Shown: positions 1 through 5,614 of the stretch, piece by piece
Numbering within the stretch: the first letter of the stretch is position 1
Layout: each line of letters starts with the position of its first letter
NCBI GenBank assembly: GCA_029239545.1
Contig: JARBUQ010000345.1
Location: 1 to 5,614 of the forward strand
DNA length: 5,614 bases
Source of the DNA: Paenibacillus sp.
GTDB lineage: Bacteria > Bacillota > Bacilli > Paenibacillales > NBRC-103111
Direction: 5' to 3'
Program-made: the position numbers and the translations under genes
Notes under the pieces: model-generated
Database searches by the model: none
Seen by the model: only the letters and a program-made list of their open reading frames with translations
Told to the model about the DNA's origin: nothing

Positions 1-243
1 GATAATAACAATGGAGCGAGGTTAGAAACGTACGTTATTCCAGGACCTCGCGGGTCGGGAGTCATTTGCTTGAACGGTGCAGCAGCTCGGCTCGTACAGC
101 CGGGAGATACGGTCATTATTATTGCCTATGCTCTAATGAGCAATGAGGAGGCTCTGACGAACAAGCCGAAGGTAGCTATTATGGGAGCAGACAATCAAGT
201 CATTCACACACTGCACACGGAAACACACTCGACCATCCTGTAA
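1..243 (+). CDS. panD: Aspartate 1-decarboxylase, C-terminal part (5' end outside window)
   Basis: PanD is a pyruvoyl-dependent cytoplasmic enzyme that decarboxylates L-aspartate to beta-alanine, the amine half of pantothenate and so a precursor of coenzyme A. The first frame is open from base 1 and gives 80 residues before TAA. It carries the family's signature blocks: NGARLETYVI, RGSGVICLNGAAARLV, then GDTVIIIAYALM, and it ends in TIL as the Bacillus enzyme does. By recalled alignment to the 127-residue B. subtilis protein, the window opens near residue 48. The Gly24-Ser25 self-cleavage site that makes the pyruvoyl group is therefore outside the window and cannot be checked. The active-site Tyr58 (in LETY) and Asn72 (in CLNG) of the E. 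coli numbering are present. No frameshift is visible. In Bacillota panD usually follows panB and panC, so those genes are expected just upstream (inference). Confidence 0.96.
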   Translation, partial: DNNNGARLETYVIPGPRGSGVICLNGAAARLVQPGDTVIIIAYALMSNEEALTNKPKVAIMGADNQVIHTLHTETHSTIL

Positions 244-248
244 GGATG
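234..248 (+). other. Small hairpin spanning the panD stop codon
   Basis: CATCCT (234-239) pairs perfectly with AGGATG (243-248) around a three-base loop, placing the panD TAA at the loop and right arm. No T-run follows, so this is not an intrinsic terminator. It could slow ribosomes or protect an mRNA end, but a 6-bp stem can also arise by chance. Confidence 0.25.
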
Positions 249-287
249 ATGGGAAGAGTTGCTCAACAGTCGATACAACCTTCAGCT

Positions 288-295
288 TAAGGTGG
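288..295 (+). promoter_or_regulatory. Ribosome binding site of the TPR gene
   Basis: TAAGGTGG matches the Shine-Dalgarno core TAAGGAGG with one mismatch and lies 6 bases before the ATG at 302. It supports that start. The rest of the 58-base gap after panD shows no convincing promoter or terminator, which fits co-transcription with panD. Confidence 0.7.
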
Positions 296-301
296 GATGT
301 C

Positions 302-952
302 ATGATTCAGCAGCTATTCGAAACCATGAATGACGTTCTAGACGAAATTGCCCAGCATTATCCTCATGCCAATCCAGCACAGAAGCATGAACTGACTCAG
401 AAGTTGAATGCGCTGAAAAGCATGAGTGACCACATGATCGAAGAATGGCTCAAATTCGAAGAGAAAATGGGCGGTATAGCTCAGGATGTAGCAGTGACAT
501 CAGACCAAGAGCAGAAGAAGCAGCCAGGATTGTTCTCGGATCCGAGCGAGCCTGGGTTCCAATCCGCTGAGTTTAACAAAGGACAAGGGTATTTTCAGCT
601 GCTGATGTTCGACAATGCCGTTCGCTCCTTCGAGCAGGTTGTGCGTCAATATCCGGATTTCTTGTTAGGCCGGCTTTACTTGGCGCTGGGACATATGAGA
701 AATGGCAATGAAGCAGAAGCGTACCGCCATTTTAAATTTATTATTTCCGTTTCGGATCATGACTCAATGAAGGCCATTTCTTATAACGCCATGGGCTGCA
801 TTCATGCCAAGAATGACAATTTTGAGCAGGCCCAGCAATTTTTCCAGCTTGCTCATCAAGCGGATCCTTCCTGCGTTCAACCGATGCATAACATGGAAGT
901 TTGCGCCAAGCAAGCAGGCGGACCCCCTTCCGGCCAAAGCTTCTTGCATTAA
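302..952 (+). CDS. Tetratricopeptide (TPR) repeat protein of unknown function
   Basis: This 216-residue protein has no signal peptide or membrane segment and should be cytoplasmic. Residues 1-60 are charged and helical, probably a short coiled coil or helical hairpin. A polar linker at about 60-86 includes a Gln/Lys-rich patch. Three degenerate 34-residue TPR units follow at about 87-120, 121-154 and 158-191. Each keeps the small residue at position 20 and the aromatic at position 24 (A106/F110, A140/F144, A177/F181), and units 1 and 3 end with proline at position 32 (P118, P189). TPR arrays are protein-binding scaffolds, so an adaptor role is likely, but no partner or reaction can be read from the sequence. 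The start is supported by a good Shine-Dalgarno site. The gene begins 58 bases after panD and ends 87 bases before dinG, all in one direction. The tail, rich in Gly, Pro and Ser, looks disordered. I do not recognise a named family. Confidence 0.88.
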   Translation: MIQQLFETMNDVLDEIAQHYPHANPAQKHELTQKLNALKSMSDHMIEEWLKFEEKMGGIAQDVAVTSDQEQKKQPGLFSDPSEPGFQSAEFNKGQGYFQLLMFDNAVRSFEQVVRQYPDFLLGRLYLALGHMRNGNEAEAYRHFKFIISVSDHDSMKAISYNAMGCIHAKNDNFEQAQQFFQLAHQADPSCVQPMHNMEVCAKQAGGPPSGQSFLH

Positions 953-953
953 A

Positions 954-1006
954 ACCAAACGATGCCCGGAAAAACTTTACCTTTCCATCCGGGGCATCGT
1001 TTTGGT
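954..1006 (+). terminator. Imperfect hairpin, possible weak terminator between the TPR gene and dinG
   Basis: The left arm at 954-970 (ACCAAACGATGCCCGGA) is the near-exact reverse complement of the right arm at 988-1006; the right arm has one extra G and one extra T, giving two single-base bulges. The core CGATGCCC/GGGCATCG (959-966 with 992-999) is perfect. The 17-base loop can shorten if GGAAA (968-972) pairs with TTTCC (982-986). The structure begins two bases after the TPR stop codon. The T-run is only four bases (1000-1003) and sits inside the outer stem, so termination is probably partial and some transcripts should reach dinG. Confidence 0.6.
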
Positions 1007-1029
1007 ATGCTTAAGCGGTAGCAGTTAAG

Positions 1030-1035
1030 AAAGGA
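1030..1035 (+). promoter_or_regulatory. Ribosome binding site of dinG
   Basis: AAAGGA, within AAGAAAGGA (1027-1035), ends 4 bases before the ATG at 1040 and 13 bases before a second in-frame ATG at 1049. The spacing is rather short for the first start and rather long for the second, but it favours the first. Confidence 0.5.
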
Positions 1036-1039
1036 TTGA

Positions 1040-3916
1040 ATGCGTAGGATGAAATTTACGGTAATCGATTTTGAAACTACGGGAGACCAACCTTCGGATG
1101 ACATCATACAGGTTGGTCTTGTTGTTATAGAGCAAGGATACATTACGGAGAGATTCTCCTCCTTCGTTAAACCAAACAAAGCTATACCGGAATTTATTGT
1201 TCAGCTGACGGGAATAACAGAAGAGCATGTCAAGGATGCTCCTCAATTGGAAGATGTAGTAACCCAGATGCTGCCTTATTTTGACGATCAAACTGTTCTT
1301 GTGGCACATCATGCCGCTTTCGACTTGGGCTTCCTGCAGCGTGCTTTTGAGCAATGCGGGTATCATCCTTTTGGGGGAAGGGTTTTGGATACGATTGCTT
1401 TTCTGCGCATCCTGTTCCCCGGTCTTCCTACCTTGCAATTGTCGATGGTCAGCAATTCCTTTGGCATCACTCACGACAATCCCCATCGTGCCGATTCGGA
1501 TGCGGAAGCTACCGCCATTATATGGCAGAGGTGTCTTGAGCGTATTGAAAGCCTTCCGCTTATAACCTTGCAGAGATTATCCAATCTTTATGAAGCTGAA
1601 TTTACTGATTTCGCCTGGTTTATTCATGAAGTTCGTTTGTGGAAAGAAACGTTGACGGTGTTAGACCCTGATGTGAATCGATATTTTCGTCAGTTCGCAA
1701 TGAATGTAGATAATTGGGATGAGGAAAAGCCAGCCCGAGAAGAGGGAACGCCTGCATTTTCTCAGGATCAGACATTCGAACAGTTCTATGATCAGATTCA
1801 TCTCAATCTGGAGGAGCGGTTCGCCGATTATGAAGAGAGGCCTGCACAACGCCAAATGATTGAGGAAGTTCAGGCATCGCTTGCCAGCGACCGTCATCTT
1901 ATAGTGGAAGCCGGCACCGGGACGGGCAAATCGCTTGGATACTTGATCCCTTCTCTGTACCATGGATTGCGGGAAGAGAAGAAGATGATCGTGAGTACAC
2001 ATACGATTAATTTGCAGGAGCAGCTGCGCCAGCGGGATATTCCTCTGCTGCATGAGATTTTGCCTGTTCCATTCAGAGCCTCTGTTCTCAAGGGCCGCAG
2101 CCGTTACTTATGCTTGCGCAAGTTCGAGCAAAAAATACAGCATAATGATTATGCCAATGATCGTGATGATCGGCTTACGGCAGCCCAAATGATCGTCTGG
2201 CTGACCGAAACCAAACATGGCGATGAAGAAGAAATTTATTTTGGCAACCGCGGTCAGGATTTCTGGAATACGGTTTCAAGCGACACGGATTCCTGCTTGA
2301 ACCGTGCCTGTCCGTGGTTTAAGAAATGCTTTTTTCATCGCGCCCGACATGAAGCTTCTATTGCGGATCTGGTTATAACGAATCATTCCCTGCTATTCAC
2401 GGATATACAAGCCGAGAATCGGCTGCTGCCAAGCTACAAACATCTTGTCGTTGATGAGGCTCATCATTTCGAAGAGGTCGCTTCCAAGCTGCTTGGCTCA
2501 GAGCTCAATTACAATGCGCTTAACAATGCGCTGGTGAGACTGTACAAGGACTCGAGGAGCGGTCAACTGCCAACCTTGATCGCCAGACTGCAGCAAGAGC
2601 CCGAAAGATCTTTATCGGAATGGCTGGATGGGTTGGACAGCCTGTACCCTCGCATTGTACGCGTGAAGGAAGAATGGGATCAACTGACCGAGCTGTTGTT
2701 CCAGCTGACGGCTGAACAAATGGACCCAATGGCAGGAGAAGGAGGACAGTTCGTCAGGCGAATGAAGCCAGATCAGCTGCCTGCTCAATGGAAATCTTTA
2801 ATTACAATGGAAGAGAACATCTTTCTTGAGCTTACTGAGATAACGAAGAAGCTGGACCGAATCTCCACGGAGATGAAGGATAAGTCGGAGGAATATTCGA
2901 CGAGCAGCATCCTGACAGATTTGGCGGGTACTGTGAAGCAGTTAACACGCTGCCGGGATACATTACGATTCTTCATGAAGATGGACAACGAGAACTATGT
3001 GTACTGGATGGAGGCGACTCCATACTTCCGCAGCAAATCAATTCAATTAATGGTTGCTCCCTTCGATGTGAGCGATTTGTTAAAAGGGTATTTCTTCGAT
3101 GTTAAAGACAGTGTGGTGCTGACATCCGCAACCTTATCGGTGAACAAATCATTTCAATACAGCAGCAGCCAGCTGGGCCTTGAGACATTCCAGGACACCC
3201 CGAAGCTCAAAACCGTTCTTCTGCCGTCCGCCTTCGATTACCGCAAGCAAGCTTTGCTGCTTATTCCGCGGGATTTTCCAAGCATTAAGGGCCAAGCCGG
3301 AGAAGCGGCATTCTTAAGTGCATTGACCCAATCACTTCAAGAGGTTGCTGTAGAGATGAAGGGCAGAATGCTAGTCCTGTTCACCTCTTACAGAATGCTG
3401 AAGCTGGTTCATCAGGAGCTGAAGGAGCCGCTCAGGGCTGAAGGGATTCATGTGCTGGGACAGGGGATTGACAGCAGCAATCGCACGAAGCTAACCAGAC
3501 TGTTCCAGGATCATTCCTCTTGTGTTCTCTTGGGAACTAGCAGCTTCTGGGAAGGGGTAGATATACCGGGTGATGCTCTTAGCTGTTTGGCAATTGTAAG
3601 GCTTCCATTCCAACCGCCGAATCATCCGATGGCAGAGGCCAAGAGTGATCATCTCAAGAAGCAGCGTCAGAACCCGTTTACGGCTCTTTCCGTACCGCAA
3701 GCGGTCATACGATTCAAACAAGGCTTTGGACGTCTGGTGCGTCGTTCTACGGATCGTGGGGTAGTCATTCTGTACGATACCAGAGTGCTTGAAACCACTT
3801 ACGGTAGAAATTTCTTATATTCATTGCCGGGACCAAAAATTGAGCATTTAAGCTTAAGCCAGCTCGTTCCGAGAATTCATAGCTGGATGGGAGAGAAAAT
3901 CAGTGAAGACGCCTAA
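1040..3916 (+). CDS. dinG: DinG: 3'-5' exonuclease fused to an Fe-S superfamily 2 DNA helicase
   Basis: This 958-residue protein joins two enzymes. Residues 5-165 form a DNA polymerase III epsilon-type DEDDh exonuclease: D10 and E12 in DFETTG, D95 in the HHAAFD motif, and H149 with D154, so all catalytic residues are present. Residues 250-950 form an XPD/DinG helicase: Walker A AGTGTGKS (291-298), motif Ia around 319-329, DEAH box (D472-H475), SATLS (696-700), FWEGVDIPG (836-844) and the arginine-finger motif QGFGRLVRR (894-902). Four cysteines (C358, C419, C424, C430) have the C-x4-C-x5-C ending of the E. coli DinG 4Fe-4S site. The family unwinds DNA, including R-loops and forked structures, during repair and replication-transcription conflicts. 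The length suits the Bacillus-type exonuclease fusion. ATG at 1040 is preferred; ATG at 1049 would remove only three residues. Its end overlaps rex by 14 bases. No LexA box is seen upstream, so SOS control is not supported. Confidence 0.96.
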   Translation: MRRMKFTVIDFETTGDQPSDDIIQVGLVVIEQGYITERFSSFVKPNKAIPEFIVQLTGITEEHVKDAPQLEDVVTQMLPYFDDQTVLVAHHAAFDLGFLQRAFEQCGYHPFGGRVLDTIAFLRILFPGLPTLQLSMVSNSFGITHDNPHRADSDAEATAIIWQRCLERIESLPLITLQRLSNLYEAEFTDFAWFIHEVRLWKETLTVLDPDVNRYFRQFAMNVDNWDEEKPAREEGTPAFSQDQTFEQFYDQIHLNLEERFADYEERPAQRQMIEEVQASLASDRHLIVEAGTGTGKSLGYLIPSLYHGLREEKKMIVSTHTINLQEQLRQRDIPLLHEILPVPFRASVLKGRSRYLCLRKFEQKIQHNDYANDRDDRLTAAQMIVWLTETKHGDEEEIYFGNRGQDFWNTVSSDTDSCLNRACPWFKKCFFHRARHEASIADLVITNHSLLFTDIQAENRLLPSYKHLVVDEAHHFEEVASKLLGSELNYNALNNALVRLYKDSRSGQLPTLIARLQQEPERSLSEWLDGLDSLYPRIVRVKEEWDQLTELLFQLTAEQMDPMAGEGGQFVRRMKPDQLPAQWKSLITMEENIFLELTEITKKLDRISTEMKDKSEEYSTSSILTDLAGTVKQLTRCRDTLRFFMKMDNENYVYWMEATPYFRSKSIQLMVAPFDVSDLLKGYFFDVKDSVVLTSATLSVNKSFQYSSSQLGLETFQDTPKLKTVLLPSAFDYRKQALLLIPRDFPSIKGQAGEAAFLSALTQSLQEVAVEMKGRMLVLFTSYRMLKLVHQELKEPLRAEGIHVLGQGIDSSNRTKLTRLFQDHSSCVLLGTSSFWEGVDIPGDALSCLAIVRLPFQPPNHPMAEAKSDHLKKQRQNPFTALSVPQAVIRFKQGFGRLVRRSTDRGVVILYDTRVLETTYGRNFLYSLPGPKIEHLSLSQLVPRIHSWMGEKISEDA
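3889..3895 (+). promoter_or_regulatory. Ribosome binding site of rex, inside dinG
   Basis: GGGAGAG lies 7 bases before the GTG at 3903 and within the last codons of dinG. It decides the rex start: the rex frame is closed by a TAA about 16 codons upstream, with no ATG, GTG or TTG in between, and the next in-frame ATG is deep inside the Rossmann domain. Confidence 0.65.
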
Positions 3917-4541
3917 GATTTCTGAAGCGGTTGTACGCAGATTGCCTGTTTATCTGCGATTTCTGAATGAACTGCATAAGAGGAATATTCTTACAGTATC
4001 ATCTCAGGACCTTGGTCAGAAGCTGAATGCCAACCCAGCCCAAATACGAAAGGATCTTGCTTACTTCGGGGAGTTCGGAAAGAAAGGCATTGGTTATGAT
4101 GTGCCCTATCTGATCGAGAAAATAAGGCAAATTCTTAAGCTGGATCAAGTTATTCCAGTCGTTCTGATTGGTGCTGGCAACCTGGGGCGGGCTTTGTGCA
4201 ACTACAATGCTTACTTACAGGACAATATGAAGATCGTTGCTGTGTTTGACGCCTCTCCGGTTCGCATAGGCGAACAGATCAACAATCTGAAGGTTTCTCC
4301 GATTCATGAGCTCAAAGCGATGATAGAGCTGCATAAAGTCCGCATCGGCATCATTACCGTGCCGGCACTGGAGGCCCAGATGGTCGCCAATCAGCTGGTC
4401 GAGTCAGGGATTGAAGCTATCCTTAATTTTGCTCCTGTCATCATTAAGGTTCCCGATTCGATACGTGTGCATCACGCTGATTTTACTACCGAGCTGCAAA
4501 GCCTCGCTTATTATTTGGAAACGAAAGCCCAGTTGGATTAA
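3903..4541 (+). CDS. rex: Redox-sensing transcriptional repressor Rex (GTG start)
   Basis: Rex is a dimeric DNA-binding protein that senses the NADH/NAD+ ratio. It binds operators of fermentation and respiration genes when NAD+ is high and lets go when NADH rises. The 212-residue product has the full family layout. A winged-helix domain (about 1-78) has its recognition helix near 44-56 (NPAQIRKDLAYFG), followed by the conserved FGKKGIGYDV. The Rossmann domain begins at about 84 with VVLIGAGNLG (glycine motif ending at G95), and D116 at the end of the second strand is placed to bind the adenosine ribose of NAD(H). The C-terminal helix (about 193-208, in the ELQSLAYYLE block) is the family's domain-swapped dimer element. 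Length is normal (about 205-215). The GTG start overlaps the end of dinG by 14 bases in another frame, suggesting translational coupling. No clear Rex operator (TTGTGAA-N6-TTCACAA type) is seen in the window, so autoregulation is not supported here. Confidence 0.95.
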   Translation: MKTPKISEAVVRRLPVYLRFLNELHKRNILTVSSQDLGQKLNANPAQIRKDLAYFGEFGKKGIGYDVPYLIEKIRQILKLDQVIPVVLIGAGNLGRALCNYNAYLQDNMKIVAVFDASPVRIGEQINNLKVSPIHELKAMIELHKVRIGIITVPALEAQMVANQLVESGIEAILNFAPVIIKVPDSIRVHHADFTTELQSLAYYLETKAQLD

Positions 4542-4588
4542 ATCCTCTGAAGAAGATACAGTGAGAGGCAGCTCTCTTATAGAATAAG

Positions 4589-4619
4589 AAAAAACCGTCC
4601 TTCGTTGGACGGTTTTTTT
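4589..4619. terminator. Bidirectional intrinsic terminator shared by rex and pit
   Basis: AAAAAACCGTCC (4589-4600) and GGACGGTTTTTT (4607-4618) form a perfect 12-bp stem, counting the A-T tails, around the six-base loop TTCGTT. Read on the plus strand it ends in seven T (4613-4619), 47 bases after the rex stop. Read on the minus strand it ends in six T. The structure therefore suits both converging genes. Its plus-strand T-run supplies part of the pit TAA stop (4618-4620). Confidence 0.93.
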
Positions 4620-5614
4620 AAAAGATTTTGAACAGCAATTCATAAATGATAAAGGCCAGCACCATGCTGATCGGAATCGTAATGATCCAAGTCATAATCA
4701 TCCGCGTTACTGTACCCCATTTGACGTCCTTGAAGCGCATTACGCTGCCCGTACCGATGATGGATGAGGTAATGACATGTGTGGTGGATAGCGGCTGACC
4801 CATTGCTGTAGAAGTCTGGATCACGATCGAGGAGGCCAGATCGGCTGCGAATCCGTTTGACGGCTCGATTTTCATAATCTTTTTACTGACAGTCTTAATA
4901 ATTCGCCATCCTCCGACTGAAGTACCAAGTCCCATAGCCAGAGCGGCAGAGAGCTTCACCCACAAAGGAACATCGAGATTATCGCGGAACCCTCCGGCTA
5001 CAAGCGCGAATACGATAATTCCCATTGCCTTCTGAGCATCGTTCCCCCCATGTGAGAGAGATAACAGACCGGCTGAAAAGATCTGGAACGTTTTGAACCC
5101 GCGGTTTAACTTCGAACGGGAACGATTGCCGAAGAGCAGAATCGAATATTTGACGATTGTCATAATCAGATAACCAACAGCAAATGCAATAATTGGAGAC
5201 AGCACCAGTATTAAAACAATTTGTGAGAAACCGTTCCAGTTGACACCGCTCATACCTGCGCCTGCAATAACCGCGCCTGCAAGGGAGCCGATTAGTGTAT
5301 GTGAGGATGAGGAAGGAATTCCATAATACCATGTTAATAGGTTCCAAATAATGGCTGATAGCAGTGCAGCTATGACAACCAGCATCCCATTCTCGATGTC
5401 CGCTGGATTGGCAATTTTACCTCCGACCGTCTTGGCCACCTCTGAAGAGATTATGGCACCGACTACATTTAGAATCGCCGCATAAATGACTGCGAAGCGT
5501 GGAGACATTGCTCTTGTTGAGATCGAGGTTGCAATAGCATTGGCGGTATCGTGGAACCCGTTGATGAAATCGAACACAAGCGCAAGAAAAACGATAAATA
5601 TGATGAGCGTAAGC
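4618..5614 (-). CDS. pit: PiT-family inorganic phosphate permease (5' end outside window)
   Basis: PiT permeases are inner-membrane secondary transporters that import phosphate (in bacteria often as a metal-phosphate complex) by cation symport. The frame is open to the window edge, giving 332 visible codons. A GTG at 5575-5577 lies inside the first membrane helix and is not the likely start: 12 hydrophobic codons precede it (LTLIIFIVFLAL), so the true start should be a few codons beyond the edge. Both family signatures are present: GFHDTANA near visible residues 19-26 and GGNDAQKAMG near 189-198. Other conserved blocks are PSSSSHTLIGSLAG and STTHVITSSIIGTG. About ten hydrophobic segments are visible, with a basic loop (NRSRSKLNRGFK) between the two halves, as expected for the inverted-repeat fold. 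In many Bacillota a DUF47 PhoU-like gene lies directly upstream of pit; here that would be outside the window. It converges on rex and is regulated separately. A sulfate-permease relative (CysP) is the main alternative. Confidence 0.93.
   Translation of the reverse strand, partial: LTLIIFIVFLALVFDFINGFHDTANAIATSISTRAMSPRFAVIYAAILNVVGAIISSEVAKTVGGKIANPADIENGMLVVIAALLSAIIWNLLTWYYGIPSSSSHTLIGSLAGAVIAGAGMSGVNWNGFSQIVLILVLSPIIAFAVGYLIMTIVKYSILLFGNRSRSKLNRGFKTFQIFSAGLLSLSHGGNDAQKAMGIIVFALVAGGFRDNLDVPLWVKLSAALAMGLGTSVGGWRIIKTVSKKIMKIEPSNGFAADLASSIVIQTSTAMGQPLSTTHVITSSIIGTGSVMRFKDVKWGTVTRMIMTWIITIPISMVLAFIIYELLFKIF

Noticed and set aside
1002..1030. TTGGTA with TTAAGA 17 bases later as a dinG promoter
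   Set aside because: The -10 candidate matches TATAAT at only two positions and the -35 overlaps the hairpin.
1025..1486. 153-residue open frame on the minus strand inside dinG
   Set aside because: It is antisense to the conserved exonuclease domain, has no recognisable motif, and is best explained as a shadow of the dinG reading frame.
3789..3821. TTGAAA and TATATT inside the 3' end of dinG as a possible sigma-A promoter for rex
   Set aside because: The boxes are 21 bases apart, beyond the usual 16-18, and no better pairing is nearby. Not strong enough to list as a feature.
4563..4576. GAGAG/CTCTC small hairpin downstream of rex
   Set aside because: A 5-bp stem with no T-run directly after it; the nearby 12-bp terminator explains transcript ending.
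5113..5124. CGAACGGGAACG as a LexA/DinR-like box
   Set aside because: It lacks the inverted GTTC half-site and lies inside the pit coding region, far from dinG.
5221..5237. TTGTGAGAAACCGTTCC as a Rex operator
   Set aside because: Only the left half resembles TTGTGAA; the right half does not match TTCACAA, and the site is within the pit coding sequence.

Overview
The window looks like ordinary chromosome from a moderate-GC Gram-positive Bacillota, most likely Paenibacillus or a close relative. This rests on Bacillus-type PanD, DinG, Rex and PiT proteins, purine-rich Shine-Dalgarno sites, GTG starts and gene order. The assignment is inference; no search was run. Five protein genes are present. 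Two are cut by the window edges. I see no tRNA, rRNA, CRISPR array, insertion sequence or prophage gene.

Left to right: (1) the 3' part of panD (1-243, +), aspartate 1-decarboxylase, which makes beta-alanine for pantothenate/CoA. (2) A 216-residue TPR-repeat protein of unknown function (302-952, +). (3) An imperfect hairpin that may act as a leaky terminator (954-1006). (4) dinG (1040-3916, +), a 958-residue fusion of a DEDDh 3'-5' exonuclease to an XPD/DinG-type superfamily 2 helicase with all four iron-sulfur cysteines. (5) rex (3903-4541, +), an NADH/NAD+-sensing repressor that starts on a GTG inside the end of dinG. (6) A strong symmetric hairpin (4589-4618) serving both strands. (7) On the minus strand, a PiT-family phosphate permease (4618 to the right edge, 5' end missing).

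The plus-strand genes read as one co-directional cluster: CoA precursor synthesis, an unknown TPR protein, a nuclease/helicase and a redox sensor. dinG and rex are tightly coupled by a 14-base overlap. The panD-TPR junction is short (58 bases), and the TPR-dinG junction holds the possible attenuator. The phosphate transporter converges on rex and is an independent unit, its promoter lying beyond the right edge. No gap exceeds 90 bases, so nothing large is unexplained. I found no convincing sigma-A promoter, LexA box or Rex operator in the window.

The window does not show an obviously new system. The points most worth a second look are the dinG-rex overlap, the retained Fe-S helicase in an exonuclease-fused DinG, the unknown TPR protein, and the terminator that shares bases with the pit stop codon.
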